Assembly (NCBI RefSeq): GCF_027941835.1
Contig: NZ_CP116005.1
Location: forward strand, 1,999,501-2,063,500
DNA: 64,000 nt
Origin: Sphingosinicella microcystinivorans
GTDB lineage: Bacteria; Pseudomonadota; Alphaproteobacteria; Sphingomonadales; Sphingomonadaceae
Reading direction: 5' to 3'
Position 1 is the stretch's first letter. Every line of letters begins with the position of its first letter. Of this stretch, positions 45,844 to 54,021 are shown in pieces. Made by a program: the position numbers and the translations under genes. The notes beneath the pieces are model-generated. The model saw nothing but the letters and a program-made list of their open reading frames with translations, ran no database searches and was not told the origin of the DNA.

Positions 45844-46314
45844 TCAGAGGCCGTAGCTGAAGCCGGCGACATAGCGCCGCCCGGCGACGGGCTTGCCAGC
45901 CCCGGCGGTCGTCAATGGCACCGAAACGTCACGTGGACTGTCCTGCATATCCTCCGCGGCGGCATCCACGTTCAGCTTGTAGCCCGCATCGAACAGGGCA
46001 TCGGCCAAGTCCACCGTCACCTTCAGGCTGCGGCCTGCACCCACGCTGGCACCAGTGATGCCATCGATCTGCGAGCGGTTGCCGCCAGTCGCGCGATACC
46101 AGTCCGGCAGGTGCTTGTAATACTTCGATTTCTCACCCGCGACCCACAGTGTGCGCACATAGGCGCCGTTTGCATCGGTCAGGTACAGCGCCAGGTAGGC
46201 GCCATTGCCGCCATAGTTCTTGAGCGCGGTGGTCAAGGTGACCGGACGTGCCGCAGCCAGGTTAGGCAGCGCCATGGCTGCGGACAGGGCCAGGCAAGAG
46301 ACGAGCTTTTTCAT
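45844..46314 (-). CDS. DUF2271 exported flavinylated protein
   Basis: A 156-residue periplasmic protein with a signal peptide (MKKLVSCLALSAAMALP, cut near AAA-RP). The DUF2271 core contains VRTLWVAGEKSKYYKHLPDW and an ApbE target motif D84-G-I-T-G-A-S90 (DGITGASVGAG), in which Ser90 is the expected FMN acceptor. Such proteins serve as extracytosolic electron carriers. It lies between the two reductase genes, 21 bp ahead of the PepSY fusion. Confidence 0.88.
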   Translation of the reverse strand: MKKLVSCLALSAAMALPNLAAARPVTLTTALKNYGGNGAYLALYLTDANGAYVRTLWVAGEKSKYYKHLPDWYRATGGNRSQIDGITGASVGAGRSLKVTVDLADALFDAGYKLNVDAAAEDMQDSPRDVSVPLTTAGAGKPVAGRRYVAGFSYGL

Positions 46315-46365
46315 GATGATTCCTTCGCAAGTAGAACGATGTCGTTCGTGGAGGTGCAGGCGCCT

Positions 46366-47634
46366 CTAGCGCAGCGCGAACACCTCGTGATGAACGCGAC
46401 GCGGGCGCTGCCCCGTCGCCTGGAGTCCCGACACGACCGCATCACGCAGGCCAGCCGGTCCGCAATAAAACAGCTCCGATTCGCACAGCGGGAAGGGCAC
46501 CAACTGGATTAGCCGTTGCGCTGTCAAGCACCCGTCTTCGGCGCTGGCCATGACATGCACCGTCAGGCCGGGATGGCGTGCGGCAATGGTCGCCAAGCGC
46601 TCTGCGGCGAAAGCTTCGGGTCGCGTCGTCACCACCCAGACCAGAGCGATCTCCTGCTGCTCGGCATCGGTCAATGCCTCGGCCCAGGCCAGGAAAGGTG
46701 TGATGCCGATGCCGCCGGCCAGCCATACCTGGCGCCGCACGCGCCTGCGGAAAACGAACCGACCGTAAGGCCCCTCGACCCGCAGGCGCTTACCGGGTGA
46801 CAGACGTTCGGGCAGACGCCGGGTCCAGTTGCCCAGGGATTTGATGGCGAAGCGGAGGCGACCGTCCGCACTCGGCGCACTCGTTATGGTGAAGGGATGA
46901 GCCTCGGCCATCCCCACATCGGAGGCCGACAGGAAGGCGAACTGACCCGGCCGCCAGCGCAGGGCTCGCCCTTCTGGGCGCAGCGTCACTTCCGCGACCA
47001 TTCCGTGTTGGTCGATGTTCTCCAGCACAAATGCACGCGGACGCAGGTACGGTGCGACGAACTGCATGAACAGCCACGCCGTCACCCCTGCCAGGCTCAA
47101 GGCGTTCAGGTACAGGCCCAGCGTGCCATCCAGGCCGGCGGGCTGATCGATGGCAAGCTGGTGGAATGCGGCGACGGCAAACAGAAGCCCTGTGAAACGG
47201 TGAGTGAAGCGCCAGATCGGCCAGGGCAACTCCAGTCGAGTGAAGGGAATCCGCTTGATCCAACTGATCAGGATCAGCCCGATGAGGCCATTGAATGCGA
47301 CTTCACCGATGTCCGAAGCAAATTCCCCCAGTCGCGTTTCGCGCACGACATTTTCCAGCTCGGGCTCGAAGGTGTTGTGCCCGATCATCAGGGCCAGTGC
47401 GGCAATTCCCAGCCATTTGTGAACCTCATACATCCGATCGAGCCCCCCAAACAGGGGTTCGGCCCAACGCGGGCGTGCGGACAAGACCAAGGCCAGACTC
47501 ATGGCAGCAATGGATGCCGCGCCCAGTGCAATGCCTATTGCGACGTCCGCACCGTAGGGTGCATAAGTCTGTGCACCAAGCACGGCCGCGTACAGAACGG
47601 CCAGGGTGGCCAATATCGGTCCCGTCAGGTACAT
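46366..47634 (-). CDS. Ferric-reductase-like transmembrane protein with FAD/NAD domains
   Basis: A 422-residue protein from the ATG at 47634, which follows AAGGAG at ideal spacing; an upstream extension to 47697 is Arg-rich and unlikely. The first ~210 residues hold about six helices with likely heme histidines in YEVHKWLGIAALALMIGHN and FTHRFTGLLFAVAAFHQ. The rest is an FAD/NAD reductase module with AEAHPFTITSAPS and WLAGGIGITPFLAWAE. It belongs with FRE/NOX-like transmembrane reductases and would shuttle electrons across the membrane next to the flavinylated DUF2271 protein. Confidence 0.9.
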   Translation of the reverse strand: MYLTGPILATLAVLYAAVLGAQTYAPYGADVAIGIALGAASIAAMSLALVLSARPRWAEPLFGGLDRMYEVHKWLGIAALALMIGHNTFEPELENVVRETRLGEFASDIGEVAFNGLIGLILISWIKRIPFTRLELPWPIWRFTHRFTGLLFAVAAFHQLAIDQPAGLDGTLGLYLNALSLAGVTAWLFMQFVAPYLRPRAFVLENIDQHGMVAEVTLRPEGRALRWRPGQFAFLSASDVGMAEAHPFTITSAPSADGRLRFAIKSLGNWTRRLPERLSPGKRLRVEGPYGRFVFRRRVRRQVWLAGGIGITPFLAWAEALTDAEQQEIALVWVVTTRPEAFAAERLATIAARHPGLTVHVMASAEDGCLTAQRLIQLVPFPLCESELFYCGPAGLRDAVVSGLQATGQRPRRVHHEVFALR

Positions 47635-47644
47635 GGCGCACTCC

Positions 47645-48037
47645 TTAGCGCGTGCCCTCCGGCGCCGCCGGGGCGGGCGGGCGCCGCGATTTGTCATCAG
47701 AGGGCTTGCCCGTCTTGGCCGCTTGACCCCGCCCAGCAGGCAGGTAGCGCGACGAGTCGGCGCCAGAGCGGAAGCGGACCTCCAGTTTCTGGACCGCGAG
47801 CGATGCCGGGTCGATCTTCAAACGAATCTGGTTGCCGTCACCGTCCCGGCCACGGACTTCGTAGCAGCCATCGTCGATGCGCAGGCGCTCTGTCGTGATG
47901 CCCAGTTCGGTTACACGGGCCGTAACGGTTTCGCGGGACTGCCATTCGGCCATGGGTCGGTGGCAATCGTCGTCAGCCAGCGCGGCACCAGAGGCAGTCA
48001 GCGCGATCACTACGGCAATCGGCAGGAATGTTTTCAT
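47645..48037 (-). CDS. Exported PepSY-domain protein
   Basis: A 130-residue periplasmic protein with a signal peptide cut near ALA-DDD. The single PepSY domain reads VTARVTELGITTERLRIDDG, CYEVRGRDGDGNQIRLKIDP, and the tail is Pro/Lys/Arg-rich. Such small PepSY proteins (PepSY_2 type) are frequent beside two-component systems and cytochrome/flavin reductases. It is the first gene of the redox operon, ten bases ahead of the reductase, and is divergent from the response-regulator gene. Confidence 0.88.
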   Translation of the reverse strand: MKTFLPIAVVIALTASGAALADDDCHRPMAEWQSRETVTARVTELGITTERLRIDDGCYEVRGRDGDGNQIRLKIDPASLAVQKLEVRFRSGADSSRYLPAGRGQAAKTGKPSDDKSRRPPAPAAPEGTR

Positions 48038-48116
48038 GGTGAGCTCCTTTATCCTTCGATGGCTTGAGGATGCTCTGCTAACGTGACCGCAGCCTGAGCC
48101 CTGAGCGAAAATTGCT

Positions 48117-48133
48117 TCAGGTTGCCGTCAGGT
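48117..48133 (+). promoter_or_regulatory. Direct-repeat operator for the OmpR-type regulator
   Basis: TCAGGT-N5-TCAGGT, two identical hexamers 11 bases apart (48117-48122, 48128-48133), in the 130-bp space between the divergent regulator and PepSY genes. Tandem hexamers one helical turn apart are the usual site of OmpR-family regulators. It probably controls both directions. Confidence 0.55.
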
Positions 48134-48167
48134 ATGCCGTTGCGTCGGCCCATAGAGGAAAGGTTCA

Positions 48168-48827
48168 ATGCGTGTCCTGCTGATTGAAGACGACGACGTG
48201 CTGGGCGCAGCCGTGCGCGACCAGATTGCGAGCGATGGCCATTCCGTGGATTGGGTGCGTCGCCTTGATGCGGCGGACCATGCGATCGCGGGCGTGCCTT
48301 ACGACCTCGTTCTGCTGGACCTGATGTTGCCCGATGGCCGGGGCATTCCCTTCCTGCGGCGCCTGCGCGCGCGGGGTACGGCCATACCGGTCATCATCCT
48401 GACGGCCCTTGATCAGGTGTCAGACCGGATCGAGGGGCTGAATGCCGGCGCCGACGACTATCTCGTGAAGCCCTTTGATCTGGCCGAATTGTCGGCGCGC
48501 ATCGGATCGGTTGCGCGTCGATACAGCGGCAACCCCAATCCCATCGTCATCCATGGATCACTCCAGATCGATCTGGCCGCACGCAGCATCCGTCGTGACG
48601 GCCGCCTGGTGCCGCTGACGGCGCGCGAATGGGCGTTGTTCGAGGCATTCCTGTCCCGACCCGGCCAGTTGCTCTCGAAAGCGCAGTTGGAGGAAAAGCT
48701 CTATGCCTTCGATGCCGAAGTGGAGAGCAACGCCATCGAGGTGCATGTCAGCCGCCTGCGCAAGAAACTGGGCGCCGAGATCATCGTGACCGAACGCGGA
48801 CTGGGCTATCGGTTGGGGCAGGCATGA
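48168..48827 (+). CDS. OmpR-family response regulator
   Basis: A 219-residue regulator: receiver domain with acidic pocket EDDD near residue 8, phospho-acceptor Asp51 in DLVLLDLMLPDG, Thr in IILTALDQ and Lys in YLVKPFDLAEL; then a winged-helix output domain (LTAREWALFEAFLSRPGQLL, VHVSRLRKKLGAE). It is translationally coupled by ATGA to the sensor kinase. The stimulus may be metal or redox stress that calls for the flavin operon, by analogy with PmrA/QseB-like systems; this is inference. Confidence 0.93.
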   Translation: MRVLLIEDDDVLGAAVRDQIASDGHSVDWVRRLDAADHAIAGVPYDLVLLDLMLPDGRGIPFLRRLRARGTAIPVIILTALDQVSDRIEGLNAGADDYLVKPFDLAELSARIGSVARRYSGNPNPIVIHGSLQIDLAARSIRRDGRLVPLTAREWALFEAFLSRPGQLLSKAQLEEKLYAFDAEVESNAIEVHVSRLRKKLGAEIIVTERGLGYRLGQA

Positions 48828-50209
48828 GGGTGCCCGGAAGCCTGCAGCGGCGCCTGGGGCTTTCGCTGGGAGTCCTGCTGACGGGGCTCTGGATCGGTGC
48901 CGCCTCAGTGACGGCGGTCCTGGCGCGCAATGCCATCGAGGAAATCTTTGACTCGGCCCTCCAGGAAACGGCGCAGCGAATCCTGCCGCTGGCAGTCGCA
49001 GACGTTCTTGGGCGTGAAGAAGAAGGGGTGACCCAGCGCCTGGCCGAAATCCGCGAGCACAACGAACTGCTCACCTATGCCGTGCGCGATGCCCAAGGAC
49101 GCATCCTGCTGCTTTCGCACGACGCCAACCCGGTGGTTTTCCCTCATTGGAGTGGCATCGGATTCAGTCAGTCCACAACCCACCGCTTCTACAGCGAAGA
49201 GACACTGCAAGGCTCTATCCGGCTCACTGTCGCCGAACCGCTGGCGCATCGCATGGTCATGGCGCGTGAAATCCAGATGGGTTTGGTTCTGCCCTTGTTG
49301 ATTTTTCTGCCCATTGCGCTGCTGGCCATCGTGCTGACCGTGCGTACGACCCTGGCCCCCTTGCGGCGCTTCCGTGAACGGCTGGCGGCACGTGGGGTAC
49401 GCGATCTGTCGCTGGTCCCGGCGGATGAACTGCCGGCAGAGGTCGCGCCGGTGGCCGACACCCTGAACGGCTTGCTCGGGCGGCTCGGCGCCGCCTTCGA
49501 AGCCGAGCGCAGCTTCGCCGCCAATGCCGCCCATGAACTGCGCACGCCGCTGGCGGGCGCCATCGCGCAGGCCCAGCGCCTGCAGGCAGAGACGGGCGAC
49601 CCGGCGGCAAAGGCCCGTGCATCCGATATCGAAGCGACACTCAAGCGCCTGACGCGGCTCTCCGAACGCTTGATGCAACTGGCACGGGCCGAAGGCGGAC
49701 GGCTGCGCCTGGAACAGGTCTCGGATCTGCGGCCCGTAGCGCGCATCCTGACCGACGAGTTGTCTCGTACGGCGGGCGCGGATCGAATCTCCCTGTCGCT
49801 GCCGGACGATCCCCTGATGTCGGATCTCGATCCCGACGTGTTCGCGATCCTCTATCGCAACCTCGTCGAAAACGCCCTGCGCCATGGCGCGGACGGCACG
49901 CCCATCCATGTTTCGCTGGCCAGCGACGGCGTACTGACGGTCGCCAACGATGGGCCTGTCGTGCCGAACGAAACCCTTGCCCGGTTGGCGGACCGATTCG
50001 AGCGCGCGGGAAAGCTCAGGGATGGCAGTGGTCTTGGGCTGGCGATCGTCCATGCGATTGCCCAGCGCATCGGCAGTGCGTTGGTCCTGAAGTCGCCGAG
50101 GCCCGGACAGGATTCAGGCTTCGAGGCATGCCTGACTCTTCCCACTACAATGAGTGATAACCACCTGTTGATCGGCTCGGGCAGTCGTTTTGGTAATTCG
50201 CCGAGCTGA
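48824..50209 (+). CDS. Sensor histidine kinase
   Basis: A 461-residue kinase starting in the ATGA overlap. It has two membrane segments (about residues 10-32 and 145-168) around a ~110-residue periplasmic sensor region. Phospho-acceptor His lies in NAAHELRTPLAGAI, the N-box is NLVENALRHGAD, and the G-box is DGSGLGLAIVHAIA. It phosphorylates the preceding response regulator. The sensor part has no metal motif I can name. It is convergent with the DUF2274 gene. Confidence 0.93.
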   Translation: MRVPGSLQRRLGLSLGVLLTGLWIGAASVTAVLARNAIEEIFDSALQETAQRILPLAVADVLGREEEGVTQRLAEIREHNELLTYAVRDAQGRILLLSHDANPVVFPHWSGIGFSQSTTHRFYSEETLQGSIRLTVAEPLAHRMVMAREIQMGLVLPLLIFLPIALLAIVLTVRTTLAPLRRFRERLAARGVRDLSLVPADELPAEVAPVADTLNGLLGRLGAAFEAERSFAANAAHELRTPLAGAIAQAQRLQAETGDPAAKARASDIEATLKRLTRLSERLMQLARAEGGRLRLEQVSDLRPVARILTDELSRTAGADRISLSLPDDPLMSDLDPDVFAILYRNLVENALRHGADGTPIHVSLASDGVLTVANDGPVVPNETLARLADRFERAGKLRDGSGLGLAIVHAIAQRIGSALVLKSPRPGQDSGFEACLTLPTTMSDNHLLIGSGSRFGNSPS

Positions 50210-50217
50210 ATACACGG

Positions 50218-50460
50218 TCAGCTTGGCTTGGGAGCCGCGGTCTTGCCTGCGCTTCCCTTCCTGAACCCCCGATCTCCGGCCATGAAGGCTTCCAGCATGT
50301 GCGGGATCAGTGTCGCCGCATCGACCACTTCGCCATAGGTCTGCGCGTGCAGCGCGGCGTACTGGTCGAGCTTGGTTTTCAGGCTGGCCGGACAAGCAAA
50401 GGCCAGCTTCGTGGATTCCATTTTCGGCAGCGGCCCTAGCCGCAGCTTGCGCGTCGTCAT
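50218..50460 (-). CDS. DUF2274 protein of a conjugation (trb) module
   Basis: An 80-residue protein beginning MTTRKLRLGPLPKMESTKLA, with ASLKTKLDQYAALHAQTYGE and ATLIPHMLEAFMAGDRGFRK. DUF2274 genes follow trbI in integrative conjugative elements of the Tn4371 type. Here it overlaps the end of a trbI fragment by four bases, as in intact modules. The protein itself is complete; its role is unknown. Confidence 0.82.
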   Translation of the reverse strand: MTTRKLRLGPLPKMESTKLAFACPASLKTKLDQYAALHAQTYGEVVDAATLIPHMLEAFMAGDRGFRKGSAGKTAAPKPS

Positions 50461-50734
50461 CGTGAAGCCCCCCGGTTGAAGAAAAGCGGTTGGTACGGCC
50501 GCAGCACCAAATCACGGTTGACGATGATCCTCACCGGCAAGCCCGGTCGGGCCGTCAACGTCGGCTGAATGGTCATGTTGCGCCGGGTGATTTCCTGGCC
50601 GACCTGATTGACGCTGTCCTGCGCGCTGTCGCGTCCGGCGATGACGATGCGGTTGCCGTCCTGGCGGTTCTCCGGCGCGGCCAGCTCGGCACCCACACCC
50701 AGCAGCGTCGTCAACACGGCGCCGGCGAAGATGC
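50457..50734 (-). pseudogene. trbI: TrbI (VirB10-like) C-terminal fragment
   Basis: About 91 codons remain: [39 protein letters not shown], then [19 protein letters not shown] and [10 protein letters not shown] at the end. This is the C-terminus of the type IV secretion outer-membrane-core protein TrbI. Upstream of 50734 the frame enters the IS21 fragment, so the N-terminal ~300 residues are lost. It shows that the island once carried a conjugation system. Confidence 0.82.
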
Positions 50735-51235
50735 GGTGGTGACACGCCTCGAAGAGGAGACCCGGATCGGCAAAGGCGGGACCCTGGCGGCGCAGCTGTC
50801 GCGGCTCGACCTGATCGTGCTCGACGAGCTCGGTTATCTGCCGTTCGCCCGCTCGGGAGGGCAGTTGCTGTTCCACCTCATCAGCAAGCTTTATGAGCGG
50901 ACCAGCGTCATCATCACCACGAACCTCGCCTTCGGCGAATGGCCGACCGTGTTCGGCGATCCCAAGATGACCACGGCGCTGCTCGACCGCGTCACCCACC
51001 ACTGCGATATCGTCGAGACGGGCAACGACAGCTGGCGCTTCAAAAACCGCAGCTGACAGCCACCTTCGGCGCCTTCAAAAATCTATCTTGCGCTGCGCGC
51101 GCCTCCGGTCGGGCTACGCCCGCCCTCCGCCGCACGCAGCGCAAGGCCATCTTCAACAAACCAGCATCATATTATCCGAAAAGGGGGTCCCTCTTCGACG
51201 CCGATCGGGGGTCCCTTTTGAACGCCGTTTGACAC
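50735..51235 (+). mobile_element. istB: IS21-family fragment, copy 1 (istB 3' part and right end)
   Basis: It begins inside istB at [15 protein letters not shown] and keeps the Walker-[13 protein letters not shown] and [18 protein letters not shown] through WRFKNRS to a TGA at 51056; the Walker-A half and all of istA are missing. The end carries two 21-bp near-identical tandem repeats (51183-51203, 51207-51227), typical of IS21 termini, and closes at GTTTGACA. It disrupts trbI. A 501-bp copy that matches in every stretch I compared is at 58404-58904. Confidence 0.85.
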
Positions 51236-51853
51236 CATCACCATGAGGAGTGGAAGCGAAGCCCGTTCAACCAGCGAGAATATTGCGCGTTCCATGGGCT
51301 GCCATTGAAGCGGTTCGGCAACTGGCGCGACCGGTTCAAAGCCGAGGAGAAGGTGCACCAGGCGGGGCTGTTGTACCGTCGCGGCGGGCTTAGTCATATG
51401 TCCAGTCATATGACTGACAGGGAAAATGGGCCGCTGTCGACGGGCTATGTTCCTTCGGGCCGAGCGTTGCCCGAGAGCCGGCGCAACTTCCGGCTTAGCG
51501 ACAAGAAGCGGATCGTTGCGGAAGCGATGGCGCCGGGCGCCTCGGTATCGTCGGTGGCGCGCCGCTATGGGATAGCACCGCGGGTATTGTTCCGCTGGAA
51601 ACAGGGGTTGGTTCCCTCGGAGCCCGAGCCGGTGTTCCTACCGGTGACGGTGAGCGATGATCCGGTTACGGCTGACGGATCCCCTGCGATGCCTACTCTG
51701 TCCGTCCCTGCAGCCGGTGCCGCGGTGATTGTGGAGCGGCCGCGCGACGATATCGGGGTCGAACTGGTTGGTGGCCGGCGTCTGCGCTTTGCCCGCGACA
51801 CCGATCCGGTAACGGTACGGGCGATGATCGACATGCTGGAAGGAGTGGCGTGA
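51236..51853 (+). pseudogene. tnpA: IS66 accessory gene tnpA, 5'-truncated
   Basis: The frame is open from the IS21 junction: HHEEWKRSPFNQREYCAFHG, LPLKRFGNWRDRFKAEEK, LLYRRGGLSH, then a helix-turn-helix ALPESRRNFRLSDKKRIVAE, ASVSSVARRYGIAPRVLFRW. This is the usual IS66 first gene, but its first codons are cut off at 51236 by the IS21 end. A TTG at 51305 could restart translation. It overlaps tnpB by four bases. Confidence 0.8.
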
Positions 51854-52212
51854 TGATGCTGCTCCCCACTGGCACGAGCGTGCGGATACATATCGCAGCC
51901 GGTGTCACCGACATGCGCAAGGGCATGGATGGCCTGGCGATGCTGGTGCAGAACGTGCTGTCCGCCGATCCGTTCTCGGGTCATCTGTTCGCGTTCAGGG
52001 GCCGCAAGGCCAATCTGATCAAGATCCTGTTCTGGGATGGCAACGGGCTGTGCCTGTTCACCAAGCGGCTCGACCAGGGCAGCTTCATCTGGCCACAGGC
52101 GACCGATCGCGGCGGCAAGGTGGTGCTGAGCTCGGCCCAACTGTCGCTGCTGATCGAGGGGATCGACTGGCGGGTGCCGGAGCAGGTGTGGCGGCCGGCA
52201 GCGGCGGGATAG
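51850..52212 (+). CDS. tnpB: IS66 TnpB accessory protein
   Basis: A complete 115-120-residue IS66 Orf2 protein (GTG 51850 or ATG 51853/51856): VRIHIAAGVTDMRKGMDGLA, HLFAFRGRKANLIKILFWD, GNGLCLFTKRLDQGSFIWP. It is required with TnpA and TnpC for IS66 transposition, with a role still unclear. It is intact while its partners are damaged. Confidence 0.9.
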   Translation: MMMLLPTGTSVRIHIAAGVTDMRKGMDGLAMLVQNVLSADPFSGHLFAFRGRKANLIKILFWDGNGLCLFTKRLDQGSFIWPQATDRGGKVVLSSAQLSLLIEGIDWRVPEQVWRPAAAG

Positions 52213-52271
52213 AATACCACCAATGCCGCAGAAAAGCTTGGGTTGTGCGCTGATCTGCAGTATAAGCGGAC

Positions 52272-53579
52272 ATGCGGCTCGATCTTGACAATCTGCCTCA
52301 TGATACGGTGCTGCTGCACCAGCTGGTGCGCGACATGGCGGCGATTGTCTCGACCCGCGACGACGAGATCGAGCGCCTTCAGGCGATCATCAAGAAGCTC
52401 CAGCGGATGCAGTTCGGGCGGCAGTCCGAACGGCTCGATGCCGACCAGTTCGCGCTTGGCCTGGAGGATCTCGATGCCGATATCGGTCGTATCGAGGAGA
52501 GCCGTCCGGTCGTGGTCGGGTCATCGGCGCGGCCACATCGTGAGTCGCTGCCCGATCACCTGCCGCGCGAGGATGCGCTGATCGATACCGATCACGATGC
52601 CTGTCCGGACTGTGGCGGCGTATTGCACGATATCGGTGAGAGCATCAGCGAGATGCTCGACTGGGTGCCCGCCCAGCTTCGCGTGATGCGGATCACCCGA
52701 CCCAAATATGGCTGCCGGGCCTGCGGGACGATCCATCAAGCTCCCGCGCCGGAACGCCTGATTGCGGGTGGCCTCGCGACCCCTGCGCTGATCGCGCAGG
52801 TGCTGACCGCCAAATATTGCGATCACATGCCGCTTTATCGGCAATCGCAGATCTTCGCCCGGCATGGCGTCGATCTTGCCCGCTCGACGCTGGCCGGGTG
52901 GGTTGGCGGTGCATGCTGGTGGCTCGAAGCCCTGCACGAAAAGCTGTGCGCAGATGTGTTCGCGTCCGACCACCTGTTCGCCGACGATACGCCGGTGCCG
53001 GTGCTCGATCCCGGACGCCGCAAGACCAAGACCGGCAGATTATGGGTTTATGCCCGCGAGCAACGTGGCTGGAATGGTCCTGCGCCACGTCGCATCGCCA
53101 CCCTTTATGAGATCGAGGCGGCGATACGCGGACGATCGCCGGCGCATAGGCTGACTCAGCGTCAGTCATCCTCGCGGCCGCATCTTGCCGCCATGAAATG
53201 CTGGCTGGAAGATCAGCTCGCGCTTGTACCTGCGCGCAGCACGCTGGCCGAGGCCATCCGCTATGCGCTTGGCCGGTGGAAAGGGCTCACGCGCTTCCTT
53301 GATGACGGCCGCATCGAACTCGACACCAATCCGGTGGAGCGGGCGATCCGGCCGATCGCCCTTGGCCGCAAGAATCATCTGTTCGCCGGCAGCGACGGCG
53401 GCGGGCATCGCTGGGCGGTGATCTGCTCGCTGATCGAAACCGCAAAACTCAACGGCGTCGAACCCTATGCCTGGCTCAGCGACGTGCTTGCCAGCATGGT
53501 CGACGGCCAACCCGCCAATCAACTCGACCAACTCTTGCCGTGGAACTGGACAGCTCAAAATCCCATCAACCGCGGATGA
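52272..53579 (+). CDS. tnpC: IS66 transposase TnpC with internal in-frame deletion
   Basis: 435 residues, against roughly 510-540 in full-length relatives. The N-terminal coiled region, zinc-finger-like CPDCGG and CRACGTIH, and HLFADDTPVPVLDPGRRKTK are present. After QRGWNGPAP the text jumps to RRIATLYEIEAAIRG, omitting the block with the VDGYAGY aspartate and the FCWSHVRRRFYE helix. The C-terminus is normal (YALGRWKGLTRFLDDGRIEL, DTNPVERAIRPIALGRKNHL). The frame is intact, but the loss of part of the catalytic core should make it inactive. Confidence 0.85.
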   Translation: MRLDLDNLPHDTVLLHQLVRDMAAIVSTRDDEIERLQAIIKKLQRMQFGRQSERLDADQFALGLEDLDADIGRIEESRPVVVGSSARPHRESLPDHLPREDALIDTDHDACPDCGGVLHDIGESISEMLDWVPAQLRVMRITRPKYGCRACGTIHQAPAPERLIAGGLATPALIAQVLTAKYCDHMPLYRQSQIFARHGVDLARSTLAGWVGGACWWLEALHEKLCADVFASDHLFADDTPVPVLDPGRRKTKTGRLWVYAREQRGWNGPAPRRIATLYEIEAAIRGRSPAHRLTQRQSSSRPHLAAMKCWLEDQLALVPARSTLAEAIRYALGRWKGLTRFLDDGRIELDTNPVERAIRPIALGRKNHLFAGSDGGGHRWAVICSLIETAKLNGVEPYAWLSDVLASMVDGQPANQLDQLLPWNWTAQNPINRG

Positions 53580-53601
53580 CGTGCAATCGCCAAACGCTTA
53601 C

Positions 53602-54021
53602 GGGTAACCGAACACCTTATCCATGATCGGTATCGCGGCTGGCTAACGACGGTATTTTCGGTATTACCCGTTGATAGTAGGGACTTTCTCCCCTTCGCGG
53701 CGATCGCCCGATCCGATTTGGGGCTTGCACCAACTACCACGCAAGTGGGACGGATTTTGCCCCGACAGGCACCAAAGTGGGATGGAAATAGTCGATGCCC
53801 AAGCCAAAGTGGGACGGATCCGCGCATTTCCGGTACAAGATCGAAACGAAGGCGGCATGAAGTGCGACGCCCGCGGGGACTTCGAGTTCCCCGGCAGGAC
53901 TCGAACTTGCTGGTCCGGCCTCTCACCGCGATTCGTGTCCAGGAACGAAATTCCCGTCCAAGTACTTTTTCCAGTTTTGAGAAGCGGGTGCGCACAAAAC
54001 GCCCCCTCTTTCTGTTAAGCT
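53602..54021. other. Non-coding junction with IS21-like end repeats
   Basis: Between the IS66 end and the esterase gene no gene is supported. It holds the triple repeat at 53742-53818 and otherwise patchwork sequence, probably debris of several insertions. Confidence 0.5.
53742..53818. repeat. Three AAGTGGGA(C/T)GGA tandem-spaced repeats (IS21-like terminus)
   Basis: Near-identical 13-14-base units start at 53742, 53773 and 53805, spaced 31-32 bases. Multiple short repeats at this spacing are typical transposase-binding sites in IS21-family ends. No transposase gene is attached, so it is a solo end of another IS21-like element. Confidence 0.55.

Larger units (their letters stand above)
51236..53601 (+). 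mobile_element. IS66-family element, left end lost
   Basis: The three usual genes tnpA-tnpB-tnpC are in order, but the left terminus is cut at the IS21 junction and tnpC has an internal deletion. The right end appears to be at about 53601, where an inverted-repeat-like block ends AACGCTTAC. It cannot transpose by itself. Confidence 0.75.

Noticed and set aside
53742-53818. Three regularly spaced repeats considered as a CRISPR array
   Set aside because: Units are only 13-14 bases and imperfect, just three are present, and no cas gene is near. An IS21 terminus explains them better.
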